From Tetracentron sinense (taxonomy: Eukaryota; Streptophyta; Magnoliopsida; Trochodendrales; Trochodendraceae): 64,000 nucleotides of DNA. Each line of letters begins with the position of its first letter. The stretch's first letter is position 1. The stretch covers positions 22,506,547 through 22,570,546 of the forward strand of contig CM026556.1 of NCBI GenBank assembly GCA_015143295.1, read 5' to 3'. Shown here piece by piece: positions 1 to 10,205 of this stretch. The notes beneath the pieces are model-generated. The model saw only the letters and a program-made list of their open reading frames with translations, searched no databases and was not told the origin of the DNA. Both the position numbers and the translations under genes were made by a program.

Positions 1-1000
1 CTTTCATGAGGGGAATGAGAGCTAAACATGAAATTTTAAAATCATTTTTAGTCTCAGGGTCGACCCTAGGCGTTTAGGGTCGACCCTGAAGTGCCAAATT
101 TTAGTATGGGGAAATTTTTCAACAACTTCAAAATATGGGGGTCAACCCTGGAGGATCCATTGGTCGACCAAAGTGTACATTAGGGTCAACCAAAGGATCC
201 CCATGGGTCTGCCCTGATATGGGAAACATGCCAAATCGATTTTTTTTTGGTTCCCTCTTTGGTTTTAAAACTTTTTAGCAACTTCTAAGCACTGTTTTGA
301 GTTCCCTATATATTGTGAACCCCTCTAGTTCGTGGAGAACAACTTAGGGAGTGTAGGGAGAGTATTTTTAAGTGTCTCCAGAGGTCATGAAACCTAGGGA
401 ATATATTTTTCTCCTCCCCTTTTGTTAGTGAATTAAACGTAGAGTTTGCAAGCCAAAAGTTCCATACTAGCTTGTTTGGACTTGTATATTGAAGGAGTCC
501 ATCTAGGTGTTAATTCTTATCAAACCATCAACCCGTTCTGGATAGAAAACTTTGGCCGGAGTGTTCTGGAGCCTTTGCGAAGGAGATCGATCCGAGAAGG
601 ATCGTGGTAGAGTGATTTGGTCGGTGGAATCCGAAGCCGTCATTGACGGAGATCGATCGGAAGATCGTGGACTTTTTTCAAGACACAAAGAGAACTACAA
701 GCGGCTACGGTTGATCACGGGACTTGAGAGTACGTGGTGACTTTTCGATGCGTGGAGGACTAAGAACCGAAGGATCGTGGTGTCAAGTCCGAAGGTGTCA
801 AGTTCGAGTCTTGTAAGTTCTTGCTTACTTTGTCTTAGTGGATTCTCATGGCTGGACTAGGTCCCGTGGTTTTTCCCGGAAGGGTTTCCACGTAAAAATC
901 CTTGTGTTGTGGTTTGCGTGTTTCTCTATATTTCTGCACTTGATTATCATCTTCCCTTGAGTTAAATAACTTAATTTAAAATCATTCAAAATGGTAGACA
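1..1000 (+). mobile_element. LTR sequence (partial), LTR family A, copy 1
   Basis: Non-coding sequence with the look of a plant LTR. It has GTCGACC-rich upstream sequence, a TATATATT-like box near 307 and a 3' part with TTTTTCCCGGAAGG at 872-885, a signature common near the end of plant copia-type LTRs. Related sequence recurs in inverted orientation at about 12330-13376 and 36480-37430. The segment around CCTCTAGTTCGTGGAG (332) matches 12886, and the GATCGATCCGAGAAGGATCG segment (585) matches the 36.8-kb copy. The window starts inside the element, so its 5' end and target duplication are unseen. The right boundary (970-1080) is uncertain; decayed gypsy gag sequence starts by 1084. Family assignment is inference. 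Confidence 0.55.
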
Positions 1001-1083
1001 AACTATTAGGGAAACCTAACCATCCCCTCGAACTTGTAGATTCTCAACTCATACATAGATTTGGGATTCACCGAATTAGATTT

Positions 1084-1943
1084 TGTTTTAAACTTTAATG
1101 AAGTGAAAATCAATCTTCCTTTGTTTGATGCAATCAAGCAAGTTCTAGCATATGCCAAATTTTTGAAGGACTTGTGCACTCAAAAACGTAAATCTAGGAC
1201 ATATGTGTCCAAGAAAGTCCTTCTCGCTGAGTAGGTGAGCTCCATTCTTCAACACACTACACCCCAAAAATTCAAGGATCCAGATGCACCCACCATCTCT
1301 TGTGTCATTGGAGGCCACTCCATTTATTGGGCACTACTTGATTTAGGGGCAAGTGTCAATTTGCTCATCTTCTCAGTTTATGAGAAATTGGGCCTTGGTG
1401 AGCTCCAACCCATATCAGTCACTCTTCCACTAGCTGATAGGTCCATTAAAATGCCCCGAGGAGTAATTGAAGATGTTTTAATCAAAGTAGACAACTTCTA
1501 TTTTCTGGTAGACTTCATGGTTCTTGATATGCCCTAAAAGACAAATCCCCGTCATCCTCGGTCGTCCATTCTTGGCTACTGCCAATGCGTGTAGTTGGGC
1601 CGGAGTGATGAATTTTTCTTTTGGGAACATGAAAGTTCGCCTCAACATCTTCACTACCTCCCATCAACCTCCTTCTGATGAGGATTGTTTTCTGATTGAC
1701 TCCATTGATGAAATTGTTGAGGATTCACCTCCTTATTCTTTATCAGTCGATCCTATCGAGGCATGTTTGGCCTATTTTAACCAAGATGGCTATGGTATTG
1801 AGGACTCCATAAGAGAAGTTAACCAACTCCTTAATTCGACTCTTCTCATGGACTCTCCTCCATGGAGAACTCGCCCAGAACCTCTACTTACCACTTCAGG
1901 CAACCCTTCCATTCCGTCCTTAAAGGCCCCACCTACTCTTTAG
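1084..1943 (+). pseudogene. Athila-like gag C-terminus and retropepsin
   Basis: Translating across one in-frame TAG (about 1232), this reads as the end of Gag (KINLPLFDAIKQ, YAKFLKDLC) and then an aspartic protease. The protease has the catalytic-loop motif ALLDLGASVNLL near 1336-1372 and the flap/ILGRPFLATANA motif near 1557-1590. D-L-G-A in place of D-S/T-G is normal for Athila-lineage elements, so it is not necessarily a mutation. A frameshift at about 1530 separates the catalytic half from the ILGRP half. Retropepsin processes the Gag-Pol polyprotein. Most of gag is missing on the left, where LTR-like DNA lies instead. The piece is non-functional because of the stop, the frameshift and the missing gag. 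Confidence 0.8.
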
Positions 1944-1959
1944 CTTAAGCCACTCTCGG

Positions 1960-3480
1960 CTTCCCTCAGATATGCCTTCCTAAGATTAAATGAGACTCTC
2001 TTGGTTATCAGTGCTTCCGATCTATTTAAGGAGCAGGAGACTCAGTTAACGGAGGTGCTCAAAGAGCACAAAGGAGCCATAAGATGGACCATTGCCGATT
2101 TAAAGGGTATCAACCATGTGCTTGCACCATATTCATCTTGAAGATGATACCTTAAGATCTCGTGAAGCACAAAAAAGAATGAACCCTAACATGAAGGAGG
2201 TGGTCATGATGGAAGTTGTCAAACTATTAGATGCGGGTATCATATACCCCATCTCGGATAGTAAATGGGTAAGCCCCACTCAAGTGGTGCCAAAAAAATC
2301 CAATATCATGGTTGTTTCAAACTCAGATGGTGAATTAGTTCCCACACGCACGACAACGGGTTGGCGTGTTTGTATTGACTATAGGAATCTCAATTGTCAA
2401 ACTAGGAAGGACCATTTTCCTTTACCATTAATTGACCAAATTCTCGAAAGGTTAGCGGACAAGAGCTTTTATTGTTTCCTGGATGGGTATTCCGGGTATA
2501 ATGAAGTATTTGTCTATCCTGTAGACCAAGACAAAATCACCCTCACATGCCCTTTTAGCAGATTCACCTATAGGCGCATGCCATTCGGTCTCTGTAATGC
2601 ACCAACAACTTTTCAATGGTGTATAATGTCCATTTTCTCCAATATGGTGGAGAAAATTCTCGAGGTCTTTATAGATGACTTTTAGGTATTTGGATCGTCC
2701 TTCCAAGATTGTCTCCACAATCTCTCATTGGTTCTCAAACATTGTGAGAAGACAAATCTTATCCTAAGTTGGGAAAATAGTTACTTTATGGTTTAAGAGG
2801 GAATTGTCCTGGGACATATTGTATCCAAGTGGGGCAAAGAAGTAGACAAGGCTAAGGTTGACCTTATTGTGAGTCTCCCACCACCTACCAAGGTTCGGCA
2901 GATTCGTTCCTTTTCAGGCCATGCGGGGTTTTATCGCCGCTTTATCAAGGACTTTAGTAAGGTTCCACGGGTTTTGAGCAACTTTCTTGCCAAAGATATT
3001 ACATTTTCCTTTGATAAAGATTGCCTTGAGACATTTGAAAAACTCCGCACTCTACTCTCTACTGCCCCCATCATGTAGCCTCCTGACTGCTCCCTCCCCT
3101 TTGAACTCATGTGTGATGCATCCGACTACGCAGTCCGTGCAGTTCTAGGACAAAGGATGCATAGGACCCCTCATGTCGTCTACTACTCAAGTAAGACCCT
3201 CTCGGATGCTCAATTGAACTATATAGCTACTGAGAAGGAATTACTTGTTGTCTATACTCTAGAAAAATTTTGATCCTACCATATAGGATCCAAGATCTTG
3301 GTGTACACCAATCACGCCGCATTACGGTATCTCATTTCTAAAAAAGGACGCCAAACCTAGGTTGATCCGATGGATCCTTTTGCTTCAAAAGTTTGACCTA
3401 GAGATTTGTGATAAAAAGGGGTCCGACAATGTTATCACCGACTATCTCTCTAGAATCCTTGTCAACTCTTCACCTGATTC
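1960..3480 (+). pseudogene. Athila-like reverse transcriptase and RNase H
   Basis: Continuation of the same pol. Reverse transcriptase motifs appear in order: WVSPTQVVPKK, GWRVCIDYRNLN, FYCFLDGYSGY, RRMPFGLCNAPTTFQ and the catalytic box VFIDDF (about 2665-2683). That box is followed at once by TAG where the family has a serine codon. The connection domain reads GHAGFYRRFIKDFSKV near 2914. The RNase H part (CDASDYAVRAVLGQR, TEKELLVVYTLEKF) continues to about 3480, with a TAG at 3076 and a TGA after EKF (about 3272). The enzyme copies element RNA into DNA and degrades the RNA strand. Multiple stops make this copy dead. Assignment to the Athila lineage rests on the protease loop, the FIDDF box and the layout. 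Confidence 0.85.
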
Positions 3481-3499
3481 CTGTCCCTTCTGTGATACA

Positions 3500-4843
3500 T
3501 TTCCAGATGAATAGTTGTTTGAGGTAACACATGTAAAACCACCATGGTTTGCAGATATTGTCAATTACCTCGCCATTGGGAAAATTCTCTTTTCATGGTC
3601 TAAACAAGATAAAAGCTGGTTCTTCTCCCAAGTTAATATTTTTTCTGGGAAGATCCGATGCTTTTCAAGTACTGCCCTGATCAAGTGATTTAGCATTGCG
3701 TACCTGAAAATGAGTTTCATAGTATACTCACATTTTGTTGTTCTCTCGCTTGCAAAGGAAACTTCGATGAAAAGAAGACCATTGCAAAGGTCTTGCAAAG
3801 TGAATTTTATTGGTCCTCTCACTTCAAGGATGCCCATGACTTTTGTCGAGTTTATACTAGGTGCCAATAATTAGGAGCAATGTCCCGTCGAGACATGATG
3901 CCTTTTACCCCCATTCTAATAGTTGAAGTTTTCGATGTTTAGGGTATAGACTTCATGGGTCCATTTTCACCATATTTCGGGATGGAATATATTTTGGTGG
4001 GAGTGGACTATGTTTCGAAATGGGTCAAAGCAGTTGCCACCAAGACTAATGACCACAAGGTTGTAGTCAAATTCTTACACGAGAACATCTTTAGTCGGTT
4101 TAGTACACCGTGAGCCATTATAAGTGATGGAGGTAAACACTTCTGTAATAAAGCATTCCAAGCTCTAACTCACAAATACTCCATTACTCATAAAGTGGCG
4201 ACTCCTTATCATCCACAAACCAGGGGCCAAGTTGAGGTTTTGAATAGGGAAATCAAGAACATCCTCATGAAAACTGTGAGGCGGATAGAAAAGACTAGTC
4301 TTTGAGACTGAACGACGCCTTATGAGCCTATCGGACAGTTTTCAAGACCCTATTGGTATGTCTCCCTACTGTCTTGTCTTTGGCAAGACTTGCCATCTTC
4401 TGGTGGAGTTGGAACACAAAGCCCTTTGGGCCATAAAGAAGTTTAACTTTGATATGGTCCAAGCGGGATCCATTTGAAAACTCCAACTCTCCGAGTTAGA
4501 AGAACTGAGAAATGACGCATATAATAGTGCGAAGATCTACAAGGCTATGGAAAAGGCTTTCCATGATAAGCACTTTATTCGAAAATCCTTTGAGCCTAAC
4601 TAGAAAGTCTGGTTATTTAATTCAAAACTGCATCTATTCCCGGGCAAGTTTCGCTCTAGATGGGATGGACCTTTCTTAGTTACTGCGGTATTTCCCCATG
4701 AAGCGGTAGAAATTCAAGACCCAAAGGTTGGGCGTGTTCTCAAGGTCAATGGTCAACGGTTGAAACCCTATGTTGAGGGTATTGCAACCGGAGACCTTAT
4801 TGAGGTTATCGATTTCCAGGATCCAGTCTATATAGACGAATGA
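3500..4843 (+). pseudogene. Athila-like integrase and pol C-terminus
   Basis: This follows RNase H in the same pol. Recognisable integrase core pieces are GIDFMG (about 3945), [13 protein letters not shown] (about 4000), IISDGGKHF (about 4118) and [18 protein letters not shown] (about 4205). Together they show the D, D and E positions of the DDE catalytic triad. The C-terminal GWDGPFLV and [18 protein letters not shown] segments precede a TGA at 4841-4843. The zinc-binding N-terminal part (about 3560-3880) is badly degraded. Integrase joins the reverse-transcribed DNA to the host chromosome. Stops at several sites (for example TGA near 4111) and frameshifts make this copy inactive. The next 200 bases carry an AAGTTTGGGG tract resembling the A/G-rich stretches common in Athila internal regions. 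Confidence 0.82.
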
Positions 4844-5038
4844 GAGCATGCACCAAGTCCGGCTGAAGGCTCAAAACTTAGCGCTCATTGGGAGGCGGCC
4901 CAACATGTAAAGTTTTCTTAGGAGTTCAGGAACCTTGTTCTTAGAATTTTCTTTTTAGGTTTTTAGCTTTTTCATCCATAGCCAAATTCAAGTTTGGGGT
5001 GGTTTCAAAGTAAACCACCAAGAAAAAAAAAGGTTGTA

Positions 5039-5480
5039 CAATCATTCGTAGAATAGCTACGAACGATCCTAAAATCTTCAATTTCAGGCAAATCTTTATG
5101 TCCAGTTTACGATCATTCGTAGGAATCCTATGAACGATCGTAACATCCCAATAATTTAGCCAAACTCTCTGCCCATTTTACGATCGTTCGTAGACTAGCT
5201 ACGAATGATCGTAAAATCCCTATTTCCTGGCCCACCTTTCTGTCTAGTTTACGATCGTTCGTAGGAACCCTACGAACGATCATAAAACTCCATCTTTTTG
5301 TCCCAACTTACTACCTCTTTTACGATCGTTCGTAGGAACCCTACGAACAATCGTAAAAATCTAATTCTCTGCCCAAACTTATTGCCCCTTTTACGATTGT
5401 TCGTAGACGATTGTAGATGTTTGATCCAATTTTTTACATTTTACGAACGTTCGTAGCCAAGCTATGAACGATCGTAGGTG
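5039..5480. repeat. Tandem array of ~70-bp units, each centred on an ACGATCGTTCGTAG palindrome
   Basis: Seven units start near 5039, 5108, 5178, 5248, 5319, 5390 and 5440. Units 1-5 and 7 hold a ~35-base imperfect palindrome of the form ACGATCGTTCGTAG, 4-6 bases, CTACGAACGATCGT. Unit 6 is truncated. Unit spacing is about 70 bases until the last two. Spacers are related to each other (CTCTGCCCA, TTTCTGTCTAG) and follow a TTTTA lead-in. The array lies between the integrase end and the downstream ORF of the Athila-like element. The same palindrome occurs once, perfectly, at 12064-12100 in the element's LTR-like region. Confidence 0.85.
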
Positions 5481-5893
5481 CACGATCCAACTAATAAAAA
5501 TGGGCAGTTTCTATTTTCCTCTTCTCATCTATCTCTCTTCCGCCCTTTTCCTCTTCCCACTCTCCTCTTCCCCATATTTCCAGCTCTTACTGAAGGTTCA
5601 TGGGTGTTTCTTTGGCTCCTCCACCAAATCCATCAAGGGGTCCATCTATCAGGTTGTTTTTTTTTTTCCATTTGCATTTTGTTCTTCTTCTTATGGTTGT
5701 AGGGGTTTTCAAGGATCCATGCATACAAGGTGTTGATCCTTGATTCGGGTGGGGTCCTAGGCCTTTCACATGTCGGGTGTTATCTTATCTCCATGAGGGT
5801 CCCATTTCTCACTACTCAATTTCGTGTGGGGTGTGTCTTTTTCAACCATATTCCAACTATTTGTCGAAACACCTCACTCAATTCTTTTTAAAT
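5481..5893. other. Retroelement spacer before the downstream ORF
   Basis: Pyrimidine-rich, Athila-internal sequence with TCTCTTCC and TTTTTTTTTCC tracts. The open frames here are short and low in complexity. I see no conserved domain and treat it as untranslated retroelement sequence leading to the ATG at 5894. Confidence 0.4.
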
Positions 5894-6425
5894 ATGGGAC
5901 CCAAATGCATTTGTTGGACCCTACCACCACCACCAGATTCCCCTCCACCATCTCAGCCACCTCCGTCACCTCAGCCGGCCCCGTCCCCTCAGTCACCGCA
6001 GTCTCTCTCACTGGTTTGGCATGCCAAACCGGAACCATACTTCCTCGATTGCAAAGTCGGCCGAATGATCTTCTTTGATCTCGAATTCTTCCAGGCTATT
6101 CCAGAAGCCTCCTTTGGCCTGATTGAGCTTACCAAGCGGGGCCACCAATACTTTTTCACCCCTACCAGGTCGACTTACCCTCGTCTCGTCAGTCTCGTTT
6201 ACCAGAATATGCATATTATGGACGGTGAGACTCCTAGCCTCGAGACAATTATTGATGGGCACACTATCACCGTGACCCATGGCTCTATTAGTCGGGCTCT
6301 GAACTACCCGACCTTCGCTCCTATCAGCCCTCACTTCTTAACCTCCACTCTTACTCTCGATTCTATGGTTACCGACATGTGTAGAGGGCAATTCCACAAC
6401 TATACCTACATGAGACGCTTCTTTC

Positions 6426-9121
6426 TGTAAGCACCTAATTTTACACCCCTTAACCATGATTAAGGTTTTTTTAACCATGGTTACCCTCCAACCGATTCCC
6501 CTAACCCTAGTCAAACCTAGGCCTAACCATAGTCAAACCCTAGGACCTAACCCTAGTAAAACCTAGGCCTAACCCTAGGTCAAACCCTAGTTAAACCCTA
6601 GTCAACCCTAGGACCTAATCGTAGTTGAACCTAGGGCCTAGTCCAAACCTAGCCCTAGCCTAGTCCTAAGCCCTTAGGGCTCAAGCCCTTAAGTCCAAGG
6701 CCCTTAGGGCCTAAACCCTCGGGTTGGGCCCAAGGAGCCAAAAAAATTCAAATCCAACCCCCGTACCGCATGCACTGCTGGGCCAGACCCCTGTTGGGTA
6801 AAAATTGGGAATGACAGTAAATTATTTACCGCCATTCATTTCTCAGCTTCACAGGGTAATAGAGGTAATTATTCTACTACCATTACCTGGTTTCGTATTC
6901 TAGCAGCTCACCTGTCCCTCTAGTGCACCAAACACGCTCCGTGACAGGCCTTCTCCTCTACAGCTCTGCTCACCTTGGTACTAATATCAGGAGTATCCTC
7001 AGACCTCCCCTATAAAGCAATAGCTCACCACAGCCTGTAAGGATCAGTAAAAAAAAAACCCCAGTGGACCCCTGAGCAGTTCTCAAGGTCCAGCTCTCTT
7101 CTAAGCTTCCGTAAGTAATCCCTAAACCCTAGGAACTCTTCTGAGATCCCCTAGCCTCTGTGCAGCACCATCACTGGTGCCCCCCCACCCTCAACAGCAC
7201 CACCACCTTGGTAGAAAAACAGAGCAGTAGGGTAGGGCATCCCCTACCCCTTTCTTTATCTTTTACATCCTCTGTGAGCCCTTGGTCACTTCATGGGGAC
7301 TTTACTTCATTTCTTATTTCTATCTTGCTACTCAAACCCAACACAGGGGCTTCCCCTACCTTGTTAATAGGTATGGGGAACCCCTCATGGGTATAAAGCC
7401 ACTCCTCGTGCCTCCCAAGCCACCTCAGATATTTTTGGGGGTCCCTCAATCCATGAGGGATCCCTTGGAACTCGTATGGTACAGCTCTTAAGGGCATAAA
7501 CCTGTTTTTAAGCAGATCCAGGAACGGCGGTAAACTCAGTACGGTCATTCTTGGTATTTCATTTTACAGCTTTTTTAAACCCACGTAGGTGGGCCCTAGT
7601 CTAGTTCCAGGGCCTGGACTAGATCCCCAAGGTCCTCCTGAGCTTAACCTGGTCCTTCCAGGTTCACCATTTACATTAACTATGGTTAAAAATCAAAAAA
7701 ACAAAAACAGTGCATAATGGCAGCAGTTATTCTACCGTCATTATCAAAAATCAAGCAGAGGGACTTTAGCCCACTATGGGGCCCACTCCAGTCCACCATC
7801 GGGGCCCACAATAGGCCCAGGGTGTTCCCTGAACTCCCTTCTTCAACCTCATGGGTCCATGACCCCTGGGTTTTACCCTGACCTTGCCTCAGACCCACAA
7901 AAACCATTCTCAGTAAAACTGAGAATGGCGGTAGAGCATTTACCGACATTTCTATTTTTTAAAGAATTGGAAATGGCGGTAATGCATTTACCGTCGTTCC
8001 CAGTTTGTTGTTTAATGGGTTTTACAAGGGCTCAGTCTGGTAGGAGATCATTCTAGGCCCTGCCTAACTCTCTGAGCCCATCTAAGACTATCCTTGACCT
8101 TAACCACGGGTTAATCCAACCTTGGTTAAAATTTAACTATGGTTAGACGATCTAACCATGAGAGAAAAATATTCAAAATTTTCTAAAAATCTCAAATAAA
8201 CTAAAAATGTAAGAAATAATAGAAATCATACTCCAATCTTTGCCTAACCACGGTTAAACAAACTAACCATGGTTAAACTCCCTTTTGACCATGGTTAGAC
8301 TCTTTTAACCTTGGTAAAAATCTTGAAAAATATCAAAAAATTCTAAAAAATCTAAAAAGACCAAAAATGCTGTTATTGGACCTTTTTACCACGGCTAGCT
8401 CCCTTAATCATGGTCAACCATCGTCTCAACTCCGATTAGTAATCCTAACCCTTGGTTAATCCCCTCTTGATCTACCGGGCCTAACTTTGGTCTACCGGGC
8501 CTGACCTCACCTCTCTTAACTATGCTTAGTAATCCTAACCACGGTTAGTTTGACCTCACTCCAATTAGCAACCCCAACCTTGATCTAACTTCGTCTTAGC
8601 CTATTGGGCTTACTCTTTTTCCTACTAGGCCCAAACCTTAGTCTACTAAGCTTACCCCAGGCCTACTGGGCCCATACTATTCACTTGACCAACCTTGGTC
8701 AACCAAACCCTAGTCTACCGGACTAGACCTTAAGCCACCCTTGGTGCACACACACACACTCCCCCTATTCTTGGCACGGGCTCATGTGCCAGAACTACGC
8801 TTGGTTTGATCTCATCCAAATGTGAGCATGTAGGGAACCAACCCGGGTTCCCTAATTTAGATTTTTCCCTTCTTGTATTAGTATAAACTAAACCTAAAGT
8901 ATTTGAGTAATAATTGACATTAAATTAGCTTAAACCTAACAAGTAGGGAACCATTGTAAAATGGAAGTACCGGGTGTTTAACACTTTTCCCGAACTTAAC
9001 CGAACCTCTCACCTAGAACTCTAAGTAGACCAAGACCCTATCCAATACCCGGGGACTTATCCCTACCAAAATTAATAAGTAGCGACTCTAAATCAACCAG
9101 TGAGTAAAATTCATGCTCACA
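6426..9121 (+). mobile_element. Solo-LTR-like insertion (2696 bp) with 5-bp target duplication
   Basis: The element begins TGTAAGCACC at 6426 and ends ATGCTCACA at 9121, so it has TG...CA termini. It is flanked by CTTTC at 6421-6425 and again at 9122-9126, a perfect 5-bp target-site duplication. No gag or pol is visible inside, so it is most simply a solo LTR left by LTR-LTR recombination, though a non-autonomous element is possible. The 5' third is rich in CCTAGG/AACCCTAG. Short GGCGGTAAAT...ATTTACCG inverted motifs recur. A CA dinucleotide run lies at 8746-8758. The last ~480 bp match 63350-63868, the 3' end of another copy. Confidence 0.8.
6480..6725. repeat. Degenerate AACCCTAG / CCTAGG-rich stretch
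   Basis: Dense, irregular repeats of AACCCTAG, CCTAGGCC and GCCCTTAGG inside the solo-LTR-like element. They look telomere-like at a glance (plant repeat CCCTAAA) but lack a fixed 7-bp period, so they are not interstitial telomeric DNA. Confidence 0.7.
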
Positions 9122-9780
9122 CTTTCTTTCGCCCTACTATTGGTTCTTGGATACTGTGTTCGCCTGGAACCTGTATCCAATTAGCTACAAAACCGAGCAC
9201 CAAGGGCACCTGTTAGAGGCTGTATATTGTGTGTATAAAGGGGTGTGGTTAGATGTGGTAGTTCCGGTATTCAACACCATTCAGCGGGTATACATCAAGC
9301 AAATTCAGCATAAAAGCAAGAAGGCGGAGAAACAGGAGCTTCACTTTGGTATCTTGATTACCAAGCTCATTATTTAGGAAGGTTTCGACATTTCAGAGGA
9401 TGAGGAGGAATGAGAAGAGCTTCCCAAGTACCAGAACCAGGATTGCCTTCAGAGCATTACTGCTCTCAAGAAAGGGTCGAGCGCGGATGAACCACCACCG
9501 CCAAGGATGGTCCCCTCGGCACCATGGACAGCCGATGCCTCCTCTTCTGCCCCATCCCTGGCCACTGCACCTTCTCTTGAGAGTTGGCTTGACAAGCGTT
9601 GTGCTTGCTTCGACAGTTTCTAGGCGACATACGCTGCGGACTGCCACCGGTTGAACGCGTTCTTGGAGGCGTATCAAGCTGAAAAGGAAGCCTGCCTCGA
9701 GGATCGTCGCTTGCTTCACACCATGGTGGAATCCTATTTTGCCATGGACGAGGACTCAGATAGCCATATTTTCTCGCTTT

Positions 9781-10205
9781 CCAAGATAGGATTATCTATT
9801 TTGTTTCGGACTTGTATTTGATGATTAACTTGATAGATCTTATTTTGACTTTGGCGATGCCCATTGTTTTTGGTAGCCTTCTGCTACCCCCAACTGATAT
9901 TTGTCCATGTTATAATTATGAATGAATGCCAGCTATTTGCTATATTCTTACTTATCTTTTCTGTGCATTTCATATTCATTCTTTATTTTTGGGCATACTA
10001 ACTTGTGATACTAACGTTTTCTTTCAGCTATTTTTGGTTGCAGTTTGGGGTCACTTTATGTCTCTCATCTTTCTAACCCACTTCCACAGTCTCATGTTTG
10101 CACACATCCACCTCTACGGTAATATCTCTCTCATTTTTCCCTTTTATATTACATTCTATGACATTGAGGACAATGTCTCATTTAAGTTTGGGGTTGGAAT
10201 CTTGT
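9781..10205 (+). other. 3' internal region of the Athila-like element with polypurine-like tract
   Basis: Low-complexity T-rich sequence ending in GAGGACAATGTCTC then AAGTTTGGGGTTGG (10167-10196). A tract of this kind, GAGGACAATG followed by AAGTTTGGGG, is typical just upstream of 3' LTRs in Athila-type elements and may act as the plus-strand primer site. No coding sequence is convincing here. Confidence 0.45.

Larger units (their letters stand above)
5894..9780 (+). pseudogene. Post-integrase ORF of the Athila-like element (putative plant transposon protein domain), split by an insertion
   Basis: The frame opens with a proline-rich stretch (PPPPDSPPPSQPPP) and continues with FFDLEFFQAIPEASFGLIEL, YPRLVSLVYQNM and an ITVTHGSISRALNYP segment. 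These resemble the 'putative plant transposon protein' domain of ORFs found downstream of integrase in Athila/Ogre-type elements. At 6425 the frame is cut by a 2696-bp insertion. It resumes at 9127 and, after one frameshift near 9150, reads NLYPISYKTEH, ending in an acidic and proline-rich tail with a late stop near 9622 and termination around 9780. In Athila elements this position is sometimes called env-like; I see no signal peptide or transmembrane evidence here, so I do not call it an envelope. Function is unknown. Confidence 0.65.

Noticed and set aside
5039..5480. CRISPR-like array (evenly spaced palindromic repeats)
   Set aside because: The repeats are imperfect, the spacers are related to each other, and the array lies inside a plant retrotransposon. 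Plant nuclear DNA has no CRISPR systems.
6480..6725. Interstitial telomere repeat
   Set aside because: AACCCTAG words are frequent but no CCCTAAA units with 7-bp period are present.
5894..9780. Retroviral-type envelope gene
   Set aside because: The position fits, but I see no signal peptide, transmembrane segment or envelope motif; the sequence fits a plant transposon protein domain better.
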